Source: DASZQY01 sp963843565
GTDB taxonomy: Bacteria; Pseudomonadota; Alphaproteobacteria; Rhizobiales; Kaistiaceae
NCBI GenBank assembly: GCA_963843565.1
Contig: CAWJKY010000003.1
Coordinates: 2,914,001-2,978,000 of the forward strand
Direction of reading: 5' to 3'
DNA: 64,000 bases
Within the stretch, counting starts at the first letter, position 1. Every line of letters begins with the position of its first letter. The position numbers and the translations under genes are program-made. Positions 1 to 9,229 of the stretch are shown here, piece after piece. A model generated the notes under the pieces. That model was not told where the DNA came from and did no database searches. It saw only the letters and a list, made by a program, of their open reading frames with translations.

Positions 1-1766
1 TAGGACAGCCGCCGCGACTTCAGCCCGTTCCAACAGGCCTGTTGTTTGGCCCATTCAGACATGTTGCGCACGCCTGCAGGGGGGTGGGTGATCACGTCAT
101 GCGCTGCGGCCGCGGCGACCAGCAGCGCCCGGTCCAGCGCCTCCGAAACGGCTTGGCGTCGCCAGATCGTATCGAGGTCGAGCACCTGTTTCTCGCCCTC
201 TGCATCGTGGCATACCTTGGCCATCGCATAAGTCACCACGTTGGCACGGTATCCGCCTTCATACCATGGCTGCTTCGGGACCTCGGTCTCCAGCCGCCTG
301 AAGACAATAGCCTTAGCGACAAGACGCTTGAACCAGAGTTCGTCGTAAACTGCCTCACGTTTCGTCCAAGCGTCACCTATATCCTTCGCGAATTCTGCAA
401 AGTTCTTCTGCGCTCCCTTTGATACGACTTCTGGCTTGCCGCGTGCCGAAAACTCGAACTTGGCGAGGTCGGTCTTGGTGAACAGCTGCGACTTCGGATA
501 CTCGAGATCAAACGACTTCTGCTGGGCCGTCGTGAGCTTTGCCCGAGCATTCAGGTACTGCCCCCGCGCACGCTCATAGAACCACTTGCTGTCGTGCCGT
601 TCTCCCTCGCGCGCTGTGAAAATGATCCCGCGCGAGAACTGCTCCATGCGCACATGAAACGGATGATTGGCGAAGAAATCTGCCGCGTTCACTTTGTTCT
701 GGGTGTTGGCGTATTCCGAGATCTTCGGGACAATCTCTTCTCCCCGCTCGGGCGGCACCACAGTCAGCTTCATCTGTACGAAGACCTGCGCGAGCTGGTC
801 CTTCATTGGCTTCAAACCGGCATGAATCGAGCCTGTGGTCTGCGCTCCGTTGACGATCTGCAGATTTTGGACTTCCGAGATCGCCAATCCCTCCGCGGTT
901 TGCACGCAAGTGACTGCGTCAGCGGTGGCCGACAGGCCGTTGTTGTACGGGAAGAAGAGCTGGGGCGTATCCCGAATGGTCGTCTGGATGCCCTTGTTGG
1001 TCTTGGCGCGGGCCTGGAGGAACGTGCGCACATTTGACTCAAGCAGACGCGTGCCCCACCGATCGTAAATCCGGGCGAGCTGTAGGCCCGGCACAATCAT
1101 CAGATAGCTATCCAAAGCCGCGCCCGCCTGCGATGCCCTGAGCGCAGGCAGCGGAGCCCCGAACTCGCCTGCAAAATCGAGGATCATATCTTCGCGCGCC
1201 TGACCGAAGCGGTCAAAGCGCTCGAATTGGGCGAGGTCCCAAACGCTGTAGGTGACCGGAACGCCACCGATATTTCCGAGGTCAACCGCATCGCCGCGCC
1301 CGGCGAAGCGGCGATTGGAGATGAGTATCAGCTTGACTTTGGTAACTCGCGACCACGTCGCAATGATCAAATCGGAGACTTGGAAAGCGGGGCCGGTGTC
1401 GTTCAGGCTGTCACGGAAGGCCTCTGTTCGCGCCTCCTTCAGGAAGCGGATGAGCGGGTTCAGAAGTCGCGAAAGCCCCGTCTTGTCAAAGCTCTCCACT
1501 TCCGCTGTCTCAACGAAGTCGCAGACGATCAACCCGAGGATTCCGTCACTGTCGCGTGGGTCTCCAGCGTAGCCATCGAGCCGCAACCGTTGCGCCCCAT
1601 CGCCGGAGAGGTGAAAGGCTCGATCGGCCGTCTCGATCTCACCTGCCTCGGTCAGTCGCTCGATCATCCGGTCGAAGAAAGCTTCGACTGTCATCACACC
1701 ACTGGCATCAGCCTCGCGGTGGATATCGGCCATTAGGCCCTGATGATATTCGTCAAGTTCCGGCAT
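1..1766 (-). CDS. AIPR family abortive-infection protein (3' end beyond the window)
   Basis: The gene reads leftwards from an ATG at 1766 and is still open at base 1, so at least 588 codons are present and the C-terminus is missing. The translation begins MPELDEYHQG and carries the hallmark AIPR segments: a LLESNVRTFLQ stretch, a FFPYNNGLSATA block, and the IVNGAQTTGSI motif followed by EYANTQNKVNAADFFAN. AIPR proteins (PF10592) were first linked to abortive phage resistance; their biochemical activity is not settled. The start overlaps the stop of the upstream PD-(D/E)XK gene by 14 bases, implying translational coupling. It is the last visible gene of a five-gene operon with a cytosine methyltransferase, a MutL-like ATPase and a Z1 ATPase, so an effector or sensor role in a modification-dependent defence system is likely (inference). 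Confidence 0.9.
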   Translation of the reverse strand, partial: MPELDEYHQGLMADIHREADASGVMTVEAFFDRMIERLTEAGEIETADRAFHLSGDGAQRLRLDGYAGDPRDSDGILGLIVCDFVETAEVESFDKTGLSRLLNPLIRFLKEARTEAFRDSLNDTGPAFQVSDLIIATWSRVTKVKLILISNRRFAGRGDAVDLGNIGGVPVTYSVWDLAQFERFDRFGQAREDMILDFAGEFGAPLPALRASQAGAALDSYLMIVPGLQLARIYDRWGTRLLESNVRTFLQARAKTNKGIQTTIRDTPQLFFPYNNGLSATADAVTCVQTAEGLAISEVQNLQIVNGAQTTGSIHAGLKPMKDQLAQVFVQMKLTVVPPERGEEIVPKISEYANTQNKVNAADFFANHPFHVRMEQFSRGIIFTAREGERHDSKWFYERARGQYLNARAKLTTAQQKSFDLEYPKSQLFTKTDLAKFEFSARGKPEVVSKGAQKNFAEFAKDIGDAWTKREAVYDELWFKRLVAKAIVFRRLETEVPKQPWYEGGYRANVVTYAMAKVCHDAEGEKQVLDLDTIWRRQAVSEALDRALLVAAAAAHDVITHPPAGVRNMSEWAKQQACWNGLKSRRLS

Positions 1767-2736
1767 CGCCTGTTTCCGCAAAGATGTGAGCACCGACCGA
1801 TGCCTGTGCGACCACAAAGGGCGCAATCGCCGACAGCGCCAACGCATACGATACGGACGAGACCCCCTGCGGTACGGGTGCGCCGATCTTGGGAAAGGCT
1901 TCCGTCACTCCATAGTATTCGGGCTCGGAGGCCACCCACCGCCATTGGCCGTAATCGTGCGCTGGGTCGAAACCGGCGTCTGCCAAGTGGAGCTCCCAGT
2001 CCATGAGCGCGCCGGGATCGGATGCGAGGATTCTGCCGCCAAGTTCGGCGATGACCTCAGTTAGTGTCTTTCCGAGTGGCGGCTGAACCCGATCAACTGC
2101 GAGAACGGCAAGCCAAAGGCGTCGGTCTGGCACCTCGGCGAGCTGAAATTCGCTGGAGATCTTGACATGAGGCTGGGCGGCAGCTCGCCGGGCCTTTACC
2201 TCGATGCAATCGCCTGTGAGCTCGAAATCTTTCGGCGCTCCAGACGGTCCGGTCCAAGCCGCCACCGCGGCCTTTGCTCCCAGCCCGGAGATCAACCATC
2301 GGAGCACGTGAAGCTCGCCCACCGTGCCCTTCTGCTCTTCCGGCGACAGCACATCGAGGGTGCCTCCACGTAGCAGACGATGCCAGCGGAAGGTCCGGCC
2401 GATGCCGCGCTCCAGCGCTTCGGTCTCAGTGGTGGCATCTGCCGTCGCGGCGACGATGTCGCGGCACAGCGTCTCGAAGAGTGCAAGCTGGGACCTATCA
2501 CGCAAGCGCACAATTAAGATCGGCCCTCCGGGCAGGGTCTGAAAAGTCATGTCGAGGTTCTGAAGCTTCGGCAGGTCAGGCAGTGGGGAGGGCAGCGACG
2601 CGAGCTGGAAAACCAGGGCCGCGTCGGCACGCGGCATTACGGCCCAGAAGAAATCCCACCTGCCGTGAGCATCGACGCGTCGGCTGTCGATCTTGCCGGC
2701 CTCCAGCCCGGCCCAGGGTGTATCATTCGAGATCAC
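1753..2736 (-). CDS. PD-(D/E)XK nuclease-like protein of a MutL-Z1-AIPR system
   Basis: This protein of about 327 residues is sandwiched between the Z1 and AIPR genes. Its middle contains a candidate nuclease core: a conserved KGTVGELHVLRWL helix, then PKDFELTGDCIEVKAR, where the D and the E-V-K triad fit PD-(D/E)XK geometry. It resembles the DUF4420/PF14390 family of PD-(D/E)XK motif proteins. I chose the GTG at 2736 because AGGAGG sits about six bases upstream and the overlap with Z1 is then 14 bases, equal to the next junction. In-frame ATGs at 2754 and 2757 are alternatives. The likely role is the DNA-cutting component of the system, restrained by the cognate methyltransferase. Nuclease activity is inferred from the motif only. 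Confidence 0.85.
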   Translation of the reverse strand: MISNDTPWAGLEAGKIDSRRVDAHGRWDFFWAVMPRADAALVFQLASLPSPLPDLPKLQNLDMTFQTLPGGPILIVRLRDRSQLALFETLCRDIVAATADATTETEALERGIGRTFRWHRLLRGGTLDVLSPEEQKGTVGELHVLRWLISGLGAKAAVAAWTGPSGAPKDFELTGDCIEVKARRAAAQPHVKISSEFQLAEVPDRRLWLAVLAVDRVQPPLGKTLTEVIAELGGRILASDPGALMDWELHLADAGFDPAHDYGQWRWVASEPEYYGVTEAFPKIGAPVPQGVSSVSYALALSAIAPFVVAQASVGAHIFAETGDAGT

Positions 2737-5458
2737 CGGCGGCCTCCTCTTCATCATCCTCGGGGCCGAAGAGCTCATGCATCCGGATTGTATTGACCAC
2801 ATATTCCACTGTTCCACCGGCGATTTCGCTTTCCGGAAAGGACAGGCCCCAAGCGAGAATCGGACCCGCCGGTACGGTGCCGTTGAACGTCGGATCGATC
2901 TTCGCGGCCACTAGGCGCAGGATCAGAAGGGGGCGCTCGCGTACCTTGCGGAAAATCCGGTCCGGAAGCGTCTTGGGCAGGTCTTTTCCTTCCTGCTCGC
3001 GGACCTGTCGGAACTTCTCGATGACGTTTCTGATCTGGTCCTCGGTCAGGCCCTCGCGCTCGTCGCCTGGCGAGCCCAGACGGCGGCTGGCACCGGAAAT
3101 CGCCATAACGCCCTGCCGGAGATCATCGACGCCGAGCGCCCGTTCGAAGGGGACCAGGCTCACACCGGGAGCCACCGCCACCGGCTCTTCATCATTTCGC
3201 GCACTCGCGAGGAGCACATCCCAGTTACGCAGTTCCGCGCCCTCGCGGGCGGAGATGTAGTCGTCCATCAGTTTCGGGTCGGTCAGGATGTCGCTTGGAT
3301 CGGCGCGATAAGCCTTGAGAAACTCGCGCACCGGAGCAACGGGCGCTCCCGTGAATAGCCGTCCGCGAGAGCGATCCTTCACTGCCACATTGGCTGCGAC
3401 AAGAGCACCGACAAGCCGAACCCCGGCGGCAAGGTTCCTCGCCAGTTGGCCTGCATCGGAACGGATACGAGTGGTCTCGACCAGCTGTCCGGCAAGACCC
3501 ACCTTGACCGGAAACTCCTTGCCCGTCCCCAGTTTGTTGCGTGCCGTCACAATCAGCGATTGGGGGTGGCTGCGCACTGCCAGGCCAAACTGCTCAGGCG
3601 TTGCTTTGGCCAATTCCATGCGCTTGAGCTGTGCTTGCAGATCGTCCATCGCTTCGGAGATATGAGCGTACCAGCCCACTCCGTCCGGCGGCATCCAGAT
3701 CCGACAGAGATCTTCGTAGCCTGACCGGTAGCCGAACCAGCGGCCCATCTGCATCAGGGTGTCGTACATCAGCGAGTTGCGCAGGAAGTAACTGACCGTC
3801 AGCCCTTCAAGGGTCAGCCCCCTCGAAAGCGAGAAGCCTCCGACGGCGATGATAGTCACGCCATATTCACCGAACTGATCGTAATCCAGCGCAATCGAGC
3901 GTTTCGAGGCGTTGACCTCGACCACCTTTGTAGCGACGACTACCTCGTGTAGGCGGGCTTGGATTTCGGGCCATGAAGCGCCCTCGGCAGTTTGAAATTC
4001 GGCTTCCCAGGCTGCATGAAGCGCCGCGATCTCTGGATTCTTCAGCGCTGCGATGCCTTTGCCGGCATCCACGGCCACCGCATTGCGAATGCTGTCCACC
4101 AGATCGGCGATCTGACGCTTGATCTTGCCCTGCACGTCGGTGAAGCGCGACGCATTGACCAGCATCGATGCGTGCTGTCTCGCCTGGCCGCGGTTGTTGC
4201 GGATCGCCCGGGCGACGAAGAAGGTGCGCACGGCGTCCCGTAGGCTCTCCGGCAGGGCGTCAACTGCATGGTCGATCTTGTGCTTGATCGGCAGCAGGTC
4301 CTCGTTGTCCTCGATCAGGCGTACATGCTGAGAGGGCACTTCGACAAAGACCTTCTGGGCACCGAAATAATTGGACGGCACGTCAAGCCCAATGATGAAA
4401 TGACGAGGGAAAAGGTCCTGCTGAAAGACCTCGTCGTCCGTCTCGGGATCGATGAAAATATTTGCGAAGGGAGTCGCCGTGTAGCCGACGTAGCAACTGC
4501 GCTTGAAGATTGAGAGCAGTTCGCGAATCTGCCCATTGATCCGCGCCACCTCGTCCTTGCCGTATTTGATGTTGATCGAGGCGTTGTCGGCCTCATCGTC
4601 GATCAGCAGCATGGGCTGATCGATCATCTGGGTGCCTTCATGGACGGAATGCTCGCGCAACCATTCGATCAGGTTCTTGAGCGTACTTGGGTTCTTCTTG
4701 ATAACAAGGATCACCGGCACGTTGTATTGACCGATCTGGCTAGTATTCGAAGTGGCCGTCGCTTTATTGAAGTCCTTCAGAGTGTTCGTGAGCGAAACTG
4801 GAAATTCACGCTGGTCGAAGCGACCCACGCCAATGATTTTTTGCCGTTGGGCCTTGTTGGCATGTGCAAGGCGGCCAGTGTCGCGCCCGATAAAGCCCTC
4901 GTCGATCCGCCCCTGGGTCTGGTTGCGCAGGTTGTTGTGGATGCCGGCGATGACAACGATCAGCCGATAGCCCGCATCCGCCGCTTTGCAGACCAGGCCG
5001 ATATAATTTGCCGTCTTGCCGCTCTGCACATGGCCGACCACCATACCGAAGCGGCTCCACGATGAGAGATTGCGTGGATCGCCGAGACGATCAAGGATCT
5101 TGTCCGTTACCTCGTCGGTCGCGTCAATGACGGATTTCGGGAGTCCCTTCTGGGCCAAGAGTTGTCGATAGCGCCCCCAGTAGAAGTCGCCAACGTCCCC
5201 GCTTATCTTCGCGTCGTGTAGCCACGGTTTGAAATCTTCGGCATCGACGATGGCCCCAAGCCCCATGCTGATGCCGTATTTCTCCTCGATCAGTCGGGCC
5301 AGATCCTCTGCGTCCTCGCTTGACACTTTGCCCGCGAACATGGGGGTACTGCAGAGCTGCGAGACGACCTCGCGGATGGACGCTGCAGTATGCGGTCCGC
5401 TCTGCGACGCCATGAACATCGTTGCCATGCCTTCGAGGCTGCTCAGAAGACTGGTCAT
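2723..5458 (-). CDS. Z1 domain superfamily ATPase/helicase-like protein
   Basis: The 911-residue protein has a P-loop (GHVQSGKT, about residues 142-149), a Walker B/DEAD-type motif (LLIDDEADNA, about 285-294), a GYTATPFANIF segment typical of superfamily II motif III, and a C-terminal SRGLTLEGLTV...MQMGRWFGYR block that looks like motifs V-VI. This order is diagnostic of Z1 (PF10593) proteins, predicted ATP-dependent DNA translocases or helicases found almost only with MutL-like ATPases and AIPR proteins. The start is the ATG at 5458, which overlaps the ATPase stop in an ATGA; an upstream extension to 5602 is a shadow inside the ATPase gene. It presumably couples recognition to the nuclease and AIPR products (inference from family context). 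Confidence 0.93.
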   Translation of the reverse strand: MTSLLSSLEGMATMFMASQSGPHTAASIREVVSQLCSTPMFAGKVSSEDAEDLARLIEEKYGISMGLGAIVDAEDFKPWLHDAKISGDVGDFYWGRYRQLLAQKGLPKSVIDATDEVTDKILDRLGDPRNLSSWSRFGMVVGHVQSGKTANYIGLVCKAADAGYRLIVVIAGIHNNLRNQTQGRIDEGFIGRDTGRLAHANKAQRQKIIGVGRFDQREFPVSLTNTLKDFNKATATSNTSQIGQYNVPVILVIKKNPSTLKNLIEWLREHSVHEGTQMIDQPMLLIDDEADNASINIKYGKDEVARINGQIRELLSIFKRSCYVGYTATPFANIFIDPETDDEVFQQDLFPRHFIIGLDVPSNYFGAQKVFVEVPSQHVRLIEDNEDLLPIKHKIDHAVDALPESLRDAVRTFFVARAIRNNRGQARQHASMLVNASRFTDVQGKIKRQIADLVDSIRNAVAVDAGKGIAALKNPEIAALHAAWEAEFQTAEGASWPEIQARLHEVVVATKVVEVNASKRSIALDYDQFGEYGVTIIAVGGFSLSRGLTLEGLTVSYFLRNSLMYDTLMQMGRWFGYRSGYEDLCRIWMPPDGVGWYAHISEAMDDLQAQLKRMELAKATPEQFGLAVRSHPQSLIVTARNKLGTGKEFPVKVGLAGQLVETTRIRSDAGQLARNLAAGVRLVGALVAANVAVKDRSRGRLFTGAPVAPVREFLKAYRADPSDILTDPKLMDDYISAREGAELRNWDVLLASARNDEEPVAVAPGVSLVPFERALGVDDLRQGVMAISGASRRLGSPGDEREGLTEDQIRNVIEKFRQVREQEGKDLPKTLPDRIFRKVRERPLLILRLVAAKIDPTFNGTVPAGPILAWGLSFPESEIAGGTVEYVVNTIRMHELFGPEDDEEEAAGDLE

Positions 5459-6975
5459 TCGCTCACCTTCGCGGCAAGGAAATCCTCGACGATCCTTAGG
5501 GTATCTCCCCACGCCGATCGGAATGGATCGACCTCCTTCATCAGCGCCATGATTTCTTTGGGTTCCTTGCCTGCCTTCATGAGCAGAGTGAACGTCGACC
5601 ACACTGCTTGTACTAGCGTTGCGTCGTCCACCGGATCGGCCGTGACCTGTTCCGGCATGCCGGCGATGTCCGCTTGGAGCGTCTCAATCGGCAAGGAGGC
5701 ACCCACCAGCGCAACGCAGTTGTAGAAGCCCGGGCGCAGTTCGTCCGGCAGGCTCTCAGCAAATGCGGCAAAGGCAGGATGATCCGCATTTGGTCGATAG
5801 CTGATCTTGCCGTCGGCTTGAACACGCACCCAGAGAGGAAGCCGCTCCTTGTCAACCAGCCGCTGTCCCTTTTTCCTGTAGGTGCGCTTTGACCCATCGG
5901 AAATTCGCTCAATCAACTTTTTCAGGCGGTCGCGCACGATCGGGGGAAGCTGCGCCGACGACTTCTTGACGTCGATCTTCCAGTCCGAATCCATGCTGTT
6001 TGGAATGTCGATCCGGACCCTGGACAGTTTGGTGAGCTCAGCCTGTCTGCACAACCCGAACCAGGTGCCATGAAGGATTAGTCGTTTGCCGCGATAGACG
6101 TAGAACCCTTGGGATTTCAGGTGCCCCTCCGGTCCGCCCAGATCTTCCCATTCCGCCGAACTCATGTGGCGGTGATGAGGAATCGTGAAGCTCTGTATTT
6201 CGACATTGCCTTGGGTGAGCTCAAGGACTTCTTCCGGATCGACGATCGTTTGAGTGTTCTTGCGGGCAAAGGGGTCGAGTGGTCGAAGTAGGCGCCCATT
6301 CAGAAATATCTGTGGCCGCTTGGCTTCCATGAACCGGTGGAACACCAGCCGGAGATGACGTTCGCTTTCTGCCAAGCGCCGACTTATGACTTCGGCACGC
6401 TTGGCGGCATCGTTGGCAACGCCGCCGATCAGCCGGTCAAGCTTCTGCCAGACGACCAGAGTCCCGCTTTCCCCCAACTGATCGGCAAAGGGGACAACGG
6501 AAAGATCGTCCAACAATTCTATTTCCCATTTGTTGCGGTCTGCCACCGTATCAAGGTCCCAGACGGCCGCGGAAGTATGGCCGCGTTTTCTGGTGACTAC
6601 AGTCAAGCGCCTGCATTGGGAAAAACTGGAGCTCTTCAGGCCGAGACCGAATCGACCTAGGTCTGGCTCGCTACGCGTTGCCAGTGGATTCAGGCTGCCG
6701 GGTCGCATGGCTGCAATGAGTTCGTCTTCCGACATTCCGACGCCGTCGTCGAGGATTGCGATCGCCGGTTCATCTGCAACCGTTTCCGACAGCAGCCAGA
6801 CATTTCGCGACCCAGCGGTAATCGAATTGTCGATAATATCGGCGAGCGCAGTTTCGAGCGAATAGCCGATATCCCGCAGGCCCTCTATCAACGAAGCGGC
6901 GCGAGGAGTCGCGTCTGCACGGCGCGTCTGTGCGGGACCATTCTTTCCTGATTCACTGAAATCCATGCCGCGCAA
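5455..6975 (-). CDS. MutL/MORC-type GHKL ATPase of the defence operon
   Basis: The 506-residue protein has an N-terminal GHKL ATP-binding fold: the N-box ALADIIDNSI near residue 45, DDGVGM near residue 76 (motif II) and GRFGLGLKSSS near residue 107 (motif III). The central FxxYRGKRLI-like and WKIDVKKSSA parts fit the MutL/MORC transducer region. It has no mismatch-repair endonuclease motif and is not housekeeping MutL. Such ATPases next to Z1, nuclease and AIPR genes were described as the prokaryotic relatives of eukaryotic MORC proteins. The ATG at 6975 lies 39 bases after the methyltransferase stop, and an in-frame ATG at 6966 is possible. It ends in a four-base ATGA overlap with the Z1 gene. 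It probably clamps DNA and gates the response. Confidence 0.92.
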   Translation of the reverse strand: MRGMDFSESGKNGPAQTRRADATPRAASLIEGLRDIGYSLETALADIIDNSITAGSRNVWLLSETVADEPAIAILDDGVGMSEDELIAAMRPGSLNPLATRSEPDLGRFGLGLKSSSFSQCRRLTVVTRKRGHTSAAVWDLDTVADRNKWEIELLDDLSVVPFADQLGESGTLVVWQKLDRLIGGVANDAAKRAEVISRRLAESERHLRLVFHRFMEAKRPQIFLNGRLLRPLDPFARKNTQTIVDPEEVLELTQGNVEIQSFTIPHHRHMSSAEWEDLGGPEGHLKSQGFYVYRGKRLILHGTWFGLCRQAELTKLSRVRIDIPNSMDSDWKIDVKKSSAQLPPIVRDRLKKLIERISDGSKRTYRKKGQRLVDKERLPLWVRVQADGKISYRPNADHPAFAAFAESLPDELRPGFYNCVALVGASLPIETLQADIAGMPEQVTADPVDDATLVQAVWSTFTLLMKAGKEPKEIMALMKEVDPFRSAWGDTLRIVEDFLAAKVSE

Positions 6976-7014
6976 TAGACCGCAGAAGGCCGCCCCTAAA
7001 CAAGCCCGCCATTC

Positions 7015-8550
7015 CTAGAACATACCTTCTTTGGTCAGAGACGGGACGATGGCCTCTGCAATCTGCCTTGCCAGCAGCGGCGGCACTGCATTTCCGACTT
7101 GGACAAATTGTTGCGTTCGATTGCCAAGAAACACGTAATTGTCAGGAAAGGTCTGCAGCCGCGCAGCCTCGCGCACGGTCAGGCTGCGGCACTGGGAAGG
7201 GTCCGGGTGAATGTAGTAGTGGCCATCCTTGGCGATATGGCTGGTGACGGTGGTGGCCGGGCGGTCAACCAATTGCACCCGGAAGCGATCGGCGAATTTT
7301 CCCGAGTGCCAGTTTGCATGGTCGGGGGCCAGACCTTCCGGGAACTCTTCCGCCTTGGGGCTAGTGCCAAAGGCCGCTCCCCAGGCGGAAACGAACAGGT
7401 AGCGCGCGAGATCTGCGGGCATATGAGCCCGAGTTTCGTTCTGAGGCAGAGCCGAGAGCCGGTCGTCCCTAATCCAGCGGCGAAGCGGCCTCGGCATTCG
7501 GTCGCCACCGCTCGTCGGGATCGGGCCTATGCGGCTGGCGGCGGCAAGCGCCGGCGCCTCGCGCCTCGCGGCGCGCACCGGTCCCACAAGGCGGCGGACT
7601 ATCTCCGGGTCGAGTGATCTGATGGTCCGCTCCACATGAAGTGCCGCGTCCCTAACCGCATCCACCCAAGCTCGGGCATCATCCCCCCGGCTGAGCCCGC
7701 TTCTAAGCCTCGGCATGCCTGCCAGCGCCTCTCCTACCGTCACTGGCTCGTGCGCGGGCTTGAGGCTCGGAAAGTCATCCGGCGCCAATTTCTCAGCAAG
7801 GTCATTCCTGATTCCCACGATGATGACCCGGTGGCGCGCCTGCGGGATTCCGAAGGCCTCAGATCTCACGATGAAATCCTGGGGTGTTGGGGACAACGTT
7901 GTGTCTGACCCCGATCGGGGCGCGAGGCCAACCAGCAGATACCCTTCCGCGCGCAGGTCGCGCAGCACGGCGTGAAAGATGGCGTCGCCTTTCACAGCCG
8001 CGGACAACATTCCCTTGACGTTTTCCATCACGAAGACGGCGGGCATCAGCTGATGCAAAACCCTGACATATTCGTCGTAGAGGAAGTTGCGCTGATCGTT
8101 CGCCGGGTCATATGCGGCATTCCCCGCATTTCGTGAGCGGCCGACGAGCGAGTAGGCTTGGCAAGGCGGGCCGCCGATCAGTACAGTGTGTCCGCCGCTT
8201 TCTGATTTGATCGCGGCGATCCGGGCAGTGAGAAATCTGGCAGTCTCGGGATTCCCAAGTTCCATACAGCGCGCTTCGTCTTCGGCCGCCGCCCACTGTG
8301 TGGGGAAACGGGCGCCCCAGTCCGGTTCGGAGCCGCCCTTGGCCAACCAATCGTAGTATTGCTTTGGCCAGACATCGAATTGCCTGAGGAACGCTCGAAG
8401 CCGCAAAGTGCGGTGGGCGCTTGGCTCCTTTTCGACAGAGACGCGAACTTGAAATGCCGGTCGACCCGCGGGTCCCTTCAGGGATGCGAACCCCTCACCG
8501 AGGCCCCCTGGGCCGGAGAACAGATCGACGATTTGAACGGGGCGATGCAT
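7015..8550 (-). CDS. C5 cytosine-specific DNA methyltransferase
   Basis: The 511-residue enzyme shows the ordered m5C methyltransferase motifs: motif I VDLFSGPGGLGEGF (residues 8-21), motif IV GGPPCQAYSLVG with the catalytic Cys near residue 130, motif VI VMENVKGML, motif VIII IPQARHRVIIVGI, and motifs IX-X RPATTVTSH...LTVREAARLQTFP...QVGNAVPP. It would transfer a methyl group from SAM to C5 of cytosine in a specific site. The open frame extends upstream to 8922, but that part lies under the oppositely oriented vsr gene; the ATG at 8550 directly precedes the conserved core. It heads the five-gene minus-strand operon and faces vsr across 63 bases. It is probably the self-marking component of the system. 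Confidence 0.95.
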   Translation of the reverse strand: MHRPVQIVDLFSGPGGLGEGFASLKGPAGRPAFQVRVSVEKEPSAHRTLRLRAFLRQFDVWPKQYYDWLAKGGSEPDWGARFPTQWAAAEDEARCMELGNPETARFLTARIAAIKSESGGHTVLIGGPPCQAYSLVGRSRNAGNAAYDPANDQRNFLYDEYVRVLHQLMPAVFVMENVKGMLSAAVKGDAIFHAVLRDLRAEGYLLVGLAPRSGSDTTLSPTPQDFIVRSEAFGIPQARHRVIIVGIRNDLAEKLAPDDFPSLKPAHEPVTVGEALAGMPRLRSGLSRGDDARAWVDAVRDAALHVERTIRSLDPEIVRRLVGPVRAARREAPALAAASRIGPIPTSGGDRMPRPLRRWIRDDRLSALPQNETRAHMPADLARYLFVSAWGAAFGTSPKAEEFPEGLAPDHANWHSGKFADRFRVQLVDRPATTVTSHIAKDGHYYIHPDPSQCRSLTVREAARLQTFPDNYVFLGNRTQQFVQVGNAVPPLLARQIAEAIVPSLTKEGMF

Positions 8551-8613
8551 TTTGGTCCGAGTGACAGCTCGTGCTGTCTTCCCAGGTTGGAGTGGAGTTG
8601 TAAAGTCGAGGCT
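8551..8613. promoter_or_regulatory. Divergent promoter region between the methyltransferase operon and vsr
   Basis: Only 63 bases separate the two divergent start codons, so both promoters must sit here or reach into the coding sequences. I cannot assign clear -35 or -10 boxes. A GTGACAGCTCGTGCTGTC segment at about 8560-8577 has partial dyad symmetry that could be an operator. Confidence 0.4.
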
Positions 8614-9168
8614 ATGCCTGACATCGTGGACAAGGCCACAAGATCGCGGATGATGGCCGGGATCAGGGGAAAGGACACGAGACCCGAGCTCGTGCTCAGA
8701 AAGGCATTGCACGCGCGCGGATTCCGCTATCGGCTGCAGTCGAAACGGATGCCGGGGCGACCCGACTTGATCTTGCCGAAGTTCAAGACGGCAATCTTCG
8801 TGCACGGCTGCTTCTGGCACCGCCACGAAGGATGCCGTTACGCAACGAGTCCGGCCACGCGCGCCGAGTTCTGGCACGCCAAGTTCGATGCAAATGTCGC
8901 TCGGGATCGTGCGGTGCGGCAAGCCTTGATCGATGCAGGATGGCGTGTCGCAACTGTGTGGGAGTGCGCGTTGCGAAAGCCTGATCAGGTGGCAGAGGTG
9001 GCCGAGGCGCTGGACGCATGGCTTCGATCCGTCGCCGCACAGATCGAAATCGGCGAACTCGAGGTCTCAAACGAATCTAATGGCATTGCAACAGACGCTG
9101 CACTTCCGAGACAGAAAGCCGCGAATGATGCGCTCGGTGTCCCCTACCAAAGAAGATGTTCGTCTTGA
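8614..9168 (+). CDS. vsr: Very short patch repair endonuclease Vsr
   Basis: The 184-residue product starts MPDIVDKATRS and contains the Vsr signature: MMAGIRGKDTRPELVLRKALHARG, then MPGRPDLILP with the catalytic Asp, then FVHGCFWHRHEGC with the zinc-binding His/Cys cluster, and the TRAEFWHAKF helix. Vsr nicks 5' of the T in T:G mismatches produced by deamination of 5-methylcytosine and so repairs damage made by the neighbouring methyltransferase. It is divergent from that gene with 63 bases between start codons, so the two probably share a control region. The ORF could extend upstream to 8359, but that segment lies under the methyltransferase coding region. The roughly 45-residue tail after the conserved domain is not recognised. 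Confidence 0.95.
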   Translation: MPDIVDKATRSRMMAGIRGKDTRPELVLRKALHARGFRYRLQSKRMPGRPDLILPKFKTAIFVHGCFWHRHEGCRYATSPATRAEFWHAKFDANVARDRAVRQALIDAGWRVATVWECALRKPDQVAEVAEALDAWLRSVAAQIEIGELEVSNESNGIATDAALPRQKAANDALGVPYQRRCSS

Positions 9169-9229
9169 AGGGGACGGCGCCCAGTAGGCACCGCATTTCC
9201 TCAGCACAAGCTGCGCGGGATAGAGTAGG

